Assembly: GCA_947382355.1 (NCBI GenBank)
Contig: CANCYR010000006.1
Span: 1 to 64,000, forward strand
Direction: 5' to 3'
Length of the DNA stretch: 64,000 bases
Origin: an uncultured Lachnospiraceae bacterium
GTDB taxonomy: Bacteria; Bacillota; Clostridia; Lachnospirales; Lachnospiraceae
This document shows positions 7,832 through 14,475 of this stretch, one piece after another (within the stretch, counting starts at the first letter, position 1; each line of letters starts with the position of its first letter). The notes under the pieces are model-generated. The model saw nothing but the letters and a program-made list of their open reading frames with translations. It was not told where the DNA came from and did not search any database. Made by a program: the position numbers and the translations under genes.

Positions 7832-9405
7832 CAACGATTCCCGCCACGCTGAACCGTTTCGACTTGAAGCCGATTGCGGCGGCAAAAAAGCGGAAGACGG
7901 CAGGATATGGGAGGGTTTCCACGGATTCCGAGGAACAGGCGACAAGCTATGCGGCACAGGTGGATTATTACACCAGATACATTAAAAGCCGCGAAGATTG
8001 GGAATTTGTAGGGGTGTATACGGACGAAGGAATCTCTGCAACAGACACCCGCAAGAGGGACGGATTTAACCAGATGATTGAGGATGCGCTGGACGGTAAG
8101 ATCGACCTCATCATTACGAAATCCGTCAGCCGTTTCGCAAGGAACACGGTGGATTCCCTGACAACCGTAAGGAAATTAAAGGAGAAAGGCGTCGAGGTTT
8201 ATTTTGAGAAGGAGAACATTTATACGCTGGACTCCAAGGGGGAACTTCTCATCACCATCATGAGTTCCCTTGCGCAGGAAGAGTCAAGGAGCATTTCGGA
8301 GAATACCACATGGGGCAAGCGGAAGCAGTTCGCGGACGGCAAAGGCAGCCTCGCCTACAGCACTTTCCTCGGATACGAAAAGGGCGAGGACGGAAACCTG
8401 AAAGTAAATCCGGAGCAGGCAGAGACTGTAAGGCTGATCTACCAGCTTTTCCTGGAAGGATTAAGCCCTTATGCCATTGCCAAGAAACTGATGACACTCG
8501 GCATCAAGAGCCCCGCAGGGAAGGATACATGGCACCAGAGTTCCGTAAAGAGCATCCTCACCAATGAGAAGTACAAAGGGGATGCGCTCCTGCAGAAACA
8601 GTACACGGCGGATTTCCTTACCAAAAAGCGGAAAAAGAACCAGGGTGAAATTCCGCAGTATTATGTGGAGGGAAACCACGAAGCAATCGTCCCGCCGGAA
8701 AAATGGGAACTGGTGCAGGAGGAGATGGCGCGGAGGAAACGGATGGAATCGCGGTACAGCAGTGCCAGTATTTTTTCCTCAAAGATCAAGTGTTCCGAGT
8801 GCGGGAACTGGTACGGCTCCAAGGTCTGGCATTCCAAAGACAAATACCGCAGGGTGATATACCAGTGCAACCGCAAATTCAGGAACGATGCGAAATGCCG
8901 GACACCGCACCTTACCGAGGATGAGATCAAGGCGGCTTTTGTAAAGGCGGTCAATGCAGTCATCCCGGAGAAAGATGAGCTGATAGCAAACACAAAGGTG
9001 ATGATGCGGATATTGTGCGACACCACGGAGCTGGAAGTGGAGCAGAGCCGCCTTGCGGCAGAGATGGGCGCTGCGGCGGCCATGACGGAGCGGCTGATAG
9101 CGGAGAACAAGATCGCTCCTATGGATCAGGGGGAATACCAGAGCCGGCGGGATGAACTGGTCATTAAGTACGAAACCGCAAAGGACGGGTACGATAAGGC
9201 ATCCGGGGAGATTGCGGACAGGCAGGGTAGAAGGAAGGTATATATGCAGTTCATTAGCGGGCTGCAAAAGCTGGACGGCTTCTGCAGGGGCTTTGATGAA
9301 GAACTTTGGACGGCGCTGCTCGACCATGCAACCGTCTATACCAAGGATGACGTTCGCTTTACCTTTAAGGCTGGAAACGAAGTGAAGGTTACGGGGGAAG
9401 TATAG
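7816..9405 (+). CDS. Large serine recombinase, second of a pair
   Basis: A 529-residue enzyme of the integrase/TndX type. Nucleophile Ser35 lies in AGYGRVS, with a catalytic domain at about residues 27-170 (GISATDT, TKSVSRFARNT, EESRSISENT), a recombinase domain at about 185-300, a zinc ribbon (CSECGNWYG...CNRKFRNDAKC) and a long C-terminal helical region with coiled-coil character (about 375-480). It is related to the preceding enzyme but has the more canonical layout. The tandem arrangement with a 16-base overlap suggests the two act together, perhaps as a hetero-oligomer, to insert the element into comM. A terminator follows. Confidence 0.92.
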   Translation: MAKKVTTIPATLNRFDLKPIAAAKKRKTAGYGRVSTDSEEQATSYAAQVDYYTRYIKSREDWEFVGVYTDEGISATDTRKRDGFNQMIEDALDGKIDLIITKSVSRFARNTVDSLTTVRKLKEKGVEVYFEKENIYTLDSKGELLITIMSSLAQEESRSISENTTWGKRKQFADGKGSLAYSTFLGYEKGEDGNLKVNPEQAETVRLIYQLFLEGLSPYAIAKKLMTLGIKSPAGKDTWHQSSVKSILTNEKYKGDALLQKQYTADFLTKKRKKNQGEIPQYYVEGNHEAIVPPEKWELVQEEMARRKRMESRYSSASIFSSKIKCSECGNWYGSKVWHSKDKYRRVIYQCNRKFRNDAKCRTPHLTEDEIKAAFVKAVNAVIPEKDELIANTKVMMRILCDTTELEVEQSRLAAEMGAAAAMTERLIAENKIAPMDQGEYQSRRDELVIKYETAKDGYDKASGEIADRQGRRKVYMQFISGLQKLDGFCRGFDEELWTALLDHATVYTKDDVRFTFKAGNEVKVTGEV

Positions 9406-9438
9406 ATGCACACAATTATTTATAGAAAGAAAAATTTC

Positions 9439-9468
9439 AAGCCGGGGGATTCATCCTCTGGCTTTTTA
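9439..9468 (+). terminator. Terminator after the recombinase operon
   Basis: AAGCCGGGGGA / TCCTCTGGCTT stem with a TTCA loop, paired throughout if G-U pairs are allowed, followed by TTTTT. It belongs to a module repeated at 11430-11475. Confidence 0.72.
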
Positions 9469-9492
9469 GTCTGGAAACCCTATCATGGAAGA

Positions 9493-9521
9493 TTGTGAAT
9501 TTAGCCGGATTATGATAGAAT
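9493..9521 (+). promoter_or_regulatory. Promoter upstream of the CorA-like gene
   Basis: TTGTGA (9493-9498), 17-base spacer, TAGAAT (9516-9521) with an extended TG element. It lies about 20 bases before the short leader frame. Confidence 0.55.
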
Positions 9522-9541
9522 ACAAAACATATCAAGGCGTA

Positions 9542-9658
9542 ATGACAGAAAAAAGGATGAAGCAGGGGTGTATCCTGCAAATGCTAAAGGATACCGTTTT
9601 TTGGAACAGTGTATATACAAAGAAAATTTTTAGTGAAAAACTAAAATGGGGTGATTGA
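9542..9658 (+). CDS. Possible 38-codon leader frame ahead of the CorA-like gene
   Basis: ATG at 9542 after AAGG opens a 38-codon frame ending at TGA 9656-9658. This stop overlaps the GTG candidate start (9651) and is two bases from the TTG candidate start (9660) of the transporter gene. The peptide is basic and aromatic, not hydrophobic. It could be a translated leader coupling or controlling the downstream gene; there is no homology support. Confidence 0.3.
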   Translation: MTEKRMKQGCILQMLKDTVFWNSVYTKKIFSEKLKWGD

Positions 9659-10505
9659 TTTGCAGAAGGTTGTTCTCTTTTCTGAATTGAATAAAATAGC
9701 CCAGTGCATGGACAATAATGTGATAAGCCATATCCATGAGGGACAGAGCGAATCATTTGAAGGTTTTGAAAATTACGATATTATTGCTTTTGACTGGTAT
9801 GATGTCCACAGCAGCCGGACAGAGGATTCCCAAATGCTGGTATACATAAACAGGGATAATTTGTTTGTCCTATGTGAGGATACTGTCGCCGCAGAGCGGG
9901 CACAGAAAATTTTTTCTGAACTGGAACAGGAAAACATCACTGCCAATGCGCAGATGCTTTACAGATTCTTTTGTAAGCTGCTGCATGGCGATATGTCACA
10001 CTTAGACCAGTTGGAAGTGGAGATCAATGATGGGGAGACAGATATTCTATCAGGGAAGCAAAGACCGTATCTGGAATGCATCAGCACATGGCGGCGCGAA
10101 TTATTGCGGTTAAAACGGTATTATGAGCAGTTGGATATTATTTTTGACGAAATTGCAGACAATGAAAATAATCTGCTTGCCACGGCTGAAACGGGACATT
10201 TTTCTGTCTTAGGAAACAGGACGCAGCGCTATCTGAACAGCATACAGAATCTCCAGGAGGCCGTTACACAGCTTGGGGAGGCGTACCAGTCCCAGCTATC
10301 AATCCAGCAGAATGATCTCATGAAGATTTTCACGGTTGTTACCGTGGTTTTTCTGCCTTTGACACTTTTGGCTGGCTGGTACGGGATGAATTTTTCCGGG
10401 ATGCCGGAACTTCATTGGAAATACGGCTATCCTTTGGTATGCCTTGTAGGGCTTGCTGTTGTTTTGGGGCTGATTTACTATTTCAAAAAGAAAAAATGGC
10501 TGTGA
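9651..10505 (+). CDS. CorA-family divalent cation transporter
   Basis: A 284-residue protein with the CorA layout: a long mainly helical cytoplasmic N-terminal region, then two C-terminal membrane helices (about residues 223-246 and 256-277). The signature GMN motif sits at about residues 244-246 (WYGMNF), followed by a loop with MPEL as in Mg2+/Co2+/Ni2+ channels. The C-terminal tail is lysine-rich (KKKKWL). It likely moves Mg2+ across the cytoplasmic membrane as a pentamer. The start is uncertain: GTG at 9651 lacks a clear site, while TTG at 9660 has GGTGAT five bases before it. It is cargo between the recombinases and the attachment junction, not a normal phage gene. Confidence 0.82.
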   Translation: MIDLQKVVLFSELNKIAQCMDNNVISHIHEGQSESFEGFENYDIIAFDWYDVHSSRTEDSQMLVYINRDNLFVLCEDTVAAERAQKIFSELEQENITANAQMLYRFFCKLLHGDMSHLDQLEVEINDGETDILSGKQRPYLECISTWRRELLRLKRYYEQLDIIFDEIADNENNLLATAETGHFSVLGNRTQRYLNSIQNLQEAVTQLGEAYQSQLSIQQNDLMKIFTVVTVVFLPLTLLAGWYGMNFSGMPELHWKYGYPLVCLVGLAVVLGLIYYFKKKKWL

Positions 10506-10672
10506 AAGAACTGACGTCCACATTTTCCCACGTTTTGCGATAATAATGTTTTCAAAGTTATAGCAGATAGTTCATGTAATTTCTTCATAAACGTAAAATT
10601 GAGACTATATTTCTTTTACTCTGGCGTATATTATGTGACTTCTCAGACAAATTGTGAAAAAAATGTGAATTG
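10506..10672. other. Non-coding stretch upstream of the heat-shock promoter
   Basis: AT-rich sequence after the transporter stop; no convincing gene, terminator or repeat was seen in it before the CIRCE site. Confidence 0.4.
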
Positions 10673-10699
10673 TTAGCACTCTCTATTGACGAGTGCTAA
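10673..10699 (+). promoter_or_regulatory. CIRCE operator (HrcA binding site)
   Basis: Exact consensus TTAGCACTC-N9-GAGTGCTAA (10673-10681 and 10691-10699). HrcA binds this element and represses class I heat-shock genes; it sits over the promoter of the hsp20 gene. Confidence 0.95.
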
Positions 10700-10714
10700 C
10701 AATAGTGTTATAAC
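10686..10714 (+). promoter_or_regulatory. Sigma-A promoter of hsp20, overlapping CIRCE
   Basis: TTGACG (10686-10691), exactly 17 bases, TATAAC (10709-10714). The -35 box lies inside the CIRCE element, so bound HrcA would block polymerase. Confidence 0.82.
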
Positions 10715-10735
10715 GTTTGTAGAACAAAGGAAAAG

Positions 10736-10843
10736 ATGTTGGATGAAGCCAATCATCAACTCCACCCGGTATCAGATTTGTTCCAAGGTTTTATTAACAT
10801 AACCAAAGGATGCCGCAAGGCAAAAGAACAAAAGGAGGAATGA
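10736..10843 (+). CDS. Possible 35-codon leader frame ahead of hsp20
   Basis: ATG at 10736 after AAAGGAAAAG opens a 35-codon frame whose TGA (10841-10843) lies three bases before the hsp20 ATG and overlaps its GGAGG site. It would allow coupled translation. No homology is known; it may be chance. Confidence 0.28.
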   Translation: MLDEANHQLHPVSDLFQGFINITKGCRKAKEQKEE

Positions 10844-10846
10844 CTT

Positions 10847-11311
10847 ATGTTGATGCCCAGTATTTATGGAGAGAACTTATTTGATGATTTCTTTAATGAT
10901 TTTCCGTTTTTCGATGACAAGGAATTGCGGAAAGCAGAAAAAAAGCTGTATGGCAGAAAGGCAAGCCGTATCATGAGTACCGATGTCAAGGAAAAGGATG
11001 GGGCTTATGAACTGGAAATGGATCTCCCCGGATTCAAGAAGGATGAAATCCAGATTTCTCTTGAGAACGGTTATCTGAATATTCAGGCGGCAAAGGGGCT
11101 TGACAAGTCGGAGGAAAGCAAGGAGACAGGCAAATATATCCGCAAGGAGCGTTATGCCGGGGCTTGCAGCCGGAGCTTCTATATCGGTGAGGAAGTGGCA
11201 CAGGAGGAAATCAAGGCAGAGTTCAAGCATGGAATCCTGAAACTGACAATCCCTAAGAAGGAAGAAAAACCCGCTGTGGAGCAGAACAAGTACATTGCGA
11301 TTGAAGGCTAA
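10847..11311 (+). CDS. Hsp20 / alpha-crystallin small heat-shock protein
   Basis: A 154-residue ATP-independent holdase. The alpha-crystallin domain spans about residues 43-145 (MSTDVKEKDGAYELEMDLPGFKKDEI, YLNIQA, YIRKERYAGACSRSFYIGE, AEFKHGILKLTIPK), with the conserved GxLxLxxP-like motif and a short C-terminal tail. The N-terminal arm MPSIYGENLFDDFFNDFPFF is typical of clostridial members. The ATG follows AAAGGAGG. Transcription is controlled by CIRCE/HrcA, so the gene, although on the integrated element, answers to the host heat-shock regulator. It is a single-gene transcript closed by a terminator at 11370. Confidence 0.93.
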   Translation: MLMPSIYGENLFDDFFNDFPFFDDKELRKAEKKLYGRKASRIMSTDVKEKDGAYELEMDLPGFKKDEIQISLENGYLNIQAAKGLDKSEESKETGKYIRKERYAGACSRSFYIGEEVAQEEIKAEFKHGILKLTIPKKEEKPAVEQNKYIAIEG

Positions 11312-11369
11312 TATAGCCTGTTTGCAGGACAGGGGAAAAATCATACAGTAAACAGTAGAAAGAGTGAGA

Positions 11370-11394
11370 GGCTGGCAGATACTGCCAGCCTTTT
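11370..11394 (+). terminator. Terminator after hsp20
   Basis: GGCTGGCAG (11370-11378), 3-base loop, CTGCCAGCC (11382-11390), then TTTT. Confidence 0.82.
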
Positions 11395-11425
11395 GCTGGT
11401 GTAATGCGGTATGCATGAAAGCTTA

Positions 11426-11475
11426 TTATAGAAAAAAATTTCAAGCCGGAGGCTTCGTCCTTTGGCTTGAAATTT
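11426..11475 (+). repeat. Hairpin module, second copy of the one at 9420-9468
   Basis: TTATAGAAA, then AAATTTCAAGCC (11436-11447) and its perfect reverse complement GGCTTGAAATTT (11464-11475) around GGAGGCTTCGTCCTTT. The sequence closely matches 9420-9464. Both copies are followed within about 50 bases by an extended -10 promoter. Confidence 0.6.
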
Positions 11476-11496
11476 ATACAATTTTGCCGATAAACG

Positions 11497-11505
11497 TGAT
11501 ATAAT
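11497..11505 (+). promoter_or_regulatory. Extended -10 promoter for the 200-residue gene
   Basis: TGATATAAT, a consensus extended -10; the -35 region is poor (TACAAT, 17 bases upstream). The first start codon with a good ribosome site follows at 11572. Confidence 0.5.
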
Positions 11506-11571
11506 CCAAAATATGAAATTTATATGTTGCATATATCGGAATTTGTAGAAGAGTTAAACTGGAGGTATGGC

Positions 11572-12174
11572 ATGGAAATGTATGAGGAAATCGATAAGGA
11601 AACGATGGAACTGCTGATTGGTTCCCTGGCAGACCGGACGTTATCTGGGAAACAAAAGTGGGAGGAGCTGGATTATAAACCAATCTCTTTTGTGCGGGAA
11701 GATGCAGAGGATGGAGCTTTTGTTTCCCAGATGTTTAAGATGCGGACGGAGTTCAATGGCAGGAGGTATGAGCTGGAAGTCATGGAGCAGATTAATCTTC
11801 CGTCCGGCAAGGGAGACATTTCAGGGATGCTTACTTTTGACGGTGACAGTTGGGGAAAGTATGACTTTGCCCTGTCTTTTGACGAACAGTATGATGAGAA
11901 TGGGCCGGAACGTCTGAAGGAGGTCTTTACGGATTCCGTAATCGTGAAGATGATGGATGCAGTTGTGCAGGTGTTTGAAGGGACGGAAGCGGAAAGCGAG
12001 GGCTTCTCTTACGCAAGGTATTATAATCAGACAGGGATTGAGCCGAGGTGGAAAAGGATGCCACTGGTGAGGGCTGGGGAAAAGTTGATGCAGGAAAAGC
12101 GGATGAAGGATTTTCACCGAATGATCTTGGATGCGGATTACCGGGAGGAATTTCTGAAAGAAATGCCTTTATAA
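11572..12174 (+). CDS. Uncharacterised 200-residue cargo protein
   Basis: A soluble acidic protein that I do not recognise. ATG 11572 was chosen because GGAGG lies seven bases before it; the frame extends to ATG 11524 without a site. The text suggests a mixed alpha/beta fold (YELEVMEQINLPSGKGDISGMLTFDGDSWGKYDFALSFDEQYDE) and a charged helical C-terminus. There is no signal peptide or membrane span. It has its own promoter and is part of the cargo between the recombinases and comM. Confidence 0.55.
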   Translation: MEMYEEIDKETMELLIGSLADRTLSGKQKWEELDYKPISFVREDAEDGAFVSQMFKMRTEFNGRRYELEVMEQINLPSGKGDISGMLTFDGDSWGKYDFALSFDEQYDENGPERLKEVFTDSVIVKMMDAVVQVFEGTEAESEGFSYARYYNQTGIEPRWKRMPLVRAGEKLMQEKRMKDFHRMILDADYREEFLKEMPL

Positions 12175-12232
12175 TGGGAAAATGCAATCAGGATGTTGAA
12201 AGGCACAGAAATTGGAATATGGAGGGGTGCAT

Positions 12233-12484
12233 ATGTCAGCAAATTTAGTAGGAAAAGAAGTCATAGGTGAAATACGGAGTGATTTTCAGAAAATCGAGCA
12301 GGAGCGGATAGACGATAAGGTCTCTCGAATCCAAGACATGGATATAACGAGAGCGGCCGCGGCTCTGCTTGATGCGAATGTCGAGGAAGAAACGATTGAA
12401 AGACTTCTGTGCAAATATTGGGATTTGCGACCAAGTGAAGCGCATCGATTTATCCGTGAAGGTGAAGAGGAAAGAAAGATATAA
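12233..12484 (+). CDS. Uncharacterised 83-residue cargo protein
   Basis: A small charged helical protein, start ATG 12233 after GGAGGGG. Residues about 40-75 (MDITRAAAALLDANVEEETIERLLCKYWDLRPSEAHRFI) look like a compact helical domain, with the feel of small DNA-binding or adaptor proteins, but no clear family is seen. It is the last complete gene of the element; a strong terminator with a TTCG loop begins five bases after its stop. Such last genes next to an attachment site could be a directionality factor; there is no direct evidence. Confidence 0.55.
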   Translation: MSANLVGKEVIGEIRSDFQKIEQERIDDKVSRIQDMDITRAAAALLDANVEEETIERLLCKYWDLRPSEAHRFIREGEEERKI

Positions 12485-12488
12485 TGGG

Positions 12489-12515
12489 AAATCCAGACTT
12501 CGGTCTGGATTTTTC
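12489..12515 (+). terminator. Strong terminator at the right end of the element
   Basis: AAATCCAGAC (12489-12498), TTCG tetraloop, GTCTGGATTT (12503-12512), then TTT. It stops element transcripts before they enter the comM remnant and dprA. The ATG at 12484 that would extend the comM frame upstream runs through this hairpin and is not credible. Confidence 0.9.
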
Positions 12516-12582
12516 GTTTCTGAAAAGTTCTTTAATTAATGAAAGAATTGCTTTTACGGGAGGGTGCATAGGGGGTGCATCG

Positions 12583-12626
12583 TTGAATTGTATCAATTTC
12601 GTTGTAGCGATGAATTTGTGCCCGTG
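12583..12626. other. Predicted attachment junction (attR) within comM
   Basis: ComM homology starts between about 12,598 and 12,620, around the codons for VAMN-x-CPCGY. A 13-base dyad, AATTG-TAT-CAATT (12586-12598), lies just left of it. The exact crossover cannot be set without the uninterrupted comM sequence or the left junction. Confidence 0.55.
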
Positions 12627-13122
12627 CGGATATTTCCCCGACCTTGGGAAATGCCGCTGCAGCTTACTTGAAAGAAAGCGCTATATGGGCAGGGTGTCGG
12701 GACCGCTTTTGGATAGAATGGACATATGCATTACTGTGGAACCGCCTGAAATAGGCGCTATTATCAGAGATGGAAGGAAAACCGGACAGACTGGCAGCAA
12801 AGAGATGGCAGAGCGGGTAAAAACAGCAAGAAGGATACAAAAAGAACGGTATGAAGGAACGGAAATACTATATAACAGCCATTTAACGGGGGAAATGATA
12901 AAAAAACATTGCAAACTGGACAGACCTACAGAAAAAATGCTTGGTGAAATATTTCGCCAGAGAGATTTAAGTCCCAGGGCATATTATCGTACCTTAAAGC
13001 TTTCAAGGACAGTTGCCGATTTGGAGGGAAGCGGACGGATAGAAAAAGAACATGTGATTGAAGCTTTGAGCTATACTTCAGGTCTGGACATTTTTAGTAA
13101 AGGGGCTATGGATAAAATATAG
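12583..13122 (+). pseudogene. comM: C-terminal remnant of comM (Mg-chelatase-like AAA+ ATPase) split by the integrated element
   Basis: From about 12,598 the frame matches the ComM/YifB C-terminal half: VAMNLCPCGYFPD (family VAxMNPCPCGY; here Pro is Leu), CSLLERKRYMGRVSGPLLDRMDICI, then the C-terminal Mg-chelatase segment (GTEILYNSHLTGEMI, LSPRAYYRTLKLSRTVADLEG). The N-terminal Lon-like half and the Walker A and B region, about 300 residues, are missing here. Upstream text (SLINERIAFTGGCIGGASLNCIN) has no ComM character and belongs to the element. TTG 12583 follows a purine-rich site, so a 179-residue fragment might still be made. ComM is a hexameric branch-migration helicase in natural transformation. 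Confidence 0.85.
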
Positions 13123-13135
13123 GGAGGAGAAAAAG

Positions 13136-14293
13136 ATGGATTATAAAATGGATTATAAAGAAGAGATGCCTTATGCCTACTGGCTGCACAACATAAAGGG
13201 GGTAGGAAATAAGGGAATCCGGAAATTGTTAAAGAAGGCACGAAAGCCAAGCAGACTTTTTGCAATGACAAAAGAGCAGATGATGGAAGAATATATATTA
13301 AAAGAAAAAATCTTTACGGAAAGAGCTGTCTGTCATATCATACAAAGCAAAAAAGAGTGGGAAGTGATGGAGAGATATGAAAAATTAAAAAAAAGGGGGA
13401 TTGATTTTTACCCTGTATTTCATCCGTTCTATCCGGAAAAATTGAAAGAAATTCCGGATGCCCCATGGGCGCTTTACGGAATAGGGAAGCTGCCGGAACA
13501 GGAGAAAATGGCGGTGGCGGTAATCGGAGCCAGAGAATGCTCGGCTTATGGAGCGCATATGGCAAAGGAATTAGGGAAGGCTCTTGCAGAAAACGGAATC
13601 CAGGTCATAAGCGGTATGGCAAGAGGAATTGACAGCCTTGCCCAGCAGGCGGCCATGGAAAAGGGAAGCGCATTCGGGGTACTTGGAAGCGGAGTGGACA
13701 TCTGTTATCCCCTAAGCAGCAAAAGTGTTTATGATGGCTTGAAAAGAAATGGGGGAATAATATCCGAATATCCCCCCGAAACAGAGCCGAAACCCGGCAA
13801 TTTTCCGGCGAGAAACCGGATTATCAGTGGATTTTCCCATGCAGTGGTGGTAGTAGAAGCAAAGGAGAGGAGCGGAACATTGATTACGGTGGACATGGCA
13901 TTGGAGCAGGGCAGGGAGGTTTACATAGTTCCGGGAAGAACTACAGATGCATTAAGCGCCGGCTGTAACCGGCTTATCAAACAAGGTGCCAACGTGCTTT
14001 GCTCTGTAGAGGAATTCATAAGAGAATTGCATGATAGTTATGGAAACTATGGCAGGGAGGATAAAGCTGACAGGGAGGAAAAAGGGGAAGAGGCTTTGGA
14101 GTTTTGGGAAAGAAAGATTTTAGAAAACATAGACTTTTATCCAAAGTCCATGCAAAAAATTTACAATGATGTGAATAGTGACGCAGGGGAAGACAAGATG
14201 CCGGATTTAAAAAAGGTCATGGAAGTTTTGATAATGCTTGAAAAGAAGGGACTTATCCGGGTGAAAGGCGGGTATTATACCTTAACATCTTAA
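13136..14293 (+). CDS. dprA: DNA processing protein DprA (Smf)
   Basis: A 385-residue protein that loads RecA onto incoming single-stranded DNA during transformation. A short N-terminal helical domain (to about residue 100) precedes the Rossmann-like DprA core, about 105-310 (VIGARECSAYG, VISGMARGIDSLAQQAA, VLGSGVDICYP, GGIISEYPPETEP, NFPARNRIISGFSHAVVVVEA, SGTLITVDMALEQGREVYIVPG). The C-terminal about 65 residues look like a winged helix (DLKKVMEVLIMLEKKGLIRVKGGYY). The start follows AGGGAGGAG. It is 13 bases downstream of the comM remnant, the normal comM-dprA order. With comM interrupted, its usual upstream promoter may be far away. Confidence 0.93.
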   Translation: MDYKMDYKEEMPYAYWLHNIKGVGNKGIRKLLKKARKPSRLFAMTKEQMMEEYILKEKIFTERAVCHIIQSKKEWEVMERYEKLKKRGIDFYPVFHPFYPEKLKEIPDAPWALYGIGKLPEQEKMAVAVIGARECSAYGAHMAKELGKALAENGIQVISGMARGIDSLAQQAAMEKGSAFGVLGSGVDICYPLSSKSVYDGLKRNGGIISEYPPETEPKPGNFPARNRIISGFSHAVVVVEAKERSGTLITVDMALEQGREVYIVPGRTTDALSAGCNRLIKQGANVLCSVEEFIRELHDSYGNYGREDKADREEKGEEALEFWERKILENIDFYPKSMQKIYNDVNSDAGEDKMPDLKKVMEVLIMLEKKGLIRVKGGYYTLTS

Positions 14294-14310
14294 AAAATTA
14301 TTAAAATTTG

Positions 14311-14339
14311 TTTACATTTACTAAATATTTAAAATAAAT
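14311..14339 (+). promoter_or_regulatory. Possible promoter of the type IV pilus locus
   Basis: TTTACA (14311-14316), 17 bases, ATAAAT (14334-14339), in a very AT-rich 180-base gap. No dprA terminator and no c-di-GMP riboswitch were seen. A GGAAGGAGGG site at about 14,381 is followed by a six-codon frame (14396-14416) of unknown meaning. Confidence 0.35.
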
Positions 14340-14475
14340 TTGGTAATTTTGGATAGGTTTATATTGTTAAAAAGGTTTGACGGAAGGAGGGAAAAATGAT
14401 AAAATGGATTACATAAAAAAAGATGGATTGGAAAGGTCTGTCTAAAATTCAATCCGAATATGTGAGGGAATTACT

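Noticed and set aside
6284..7957. A 557-residue open frame on the minus strand opposite the first recombinase
   Set aside because: It is a shadow frame; the plus-strand gene shows clear recombinase motifs, and this one has none and no start signal.
11434..11475. Functional terminator at the second hairpin module
   Set aside because: The stem is strong but is followed by ATACAATTTT, not a T run; it is listed as a repeat, with terminator function left open.
12484..12582. Start of the comM remnant at ATG 12484
   Set aside because: The first codons run through a perfect terminator hairpin and the upstream text has no ComM character.
14294..14475. A c-di-GMP riboswitch upstream of pilB
   Set aside because: None of the conserved GEMM-I or GEMM-II sequence blocks is present in this gap.
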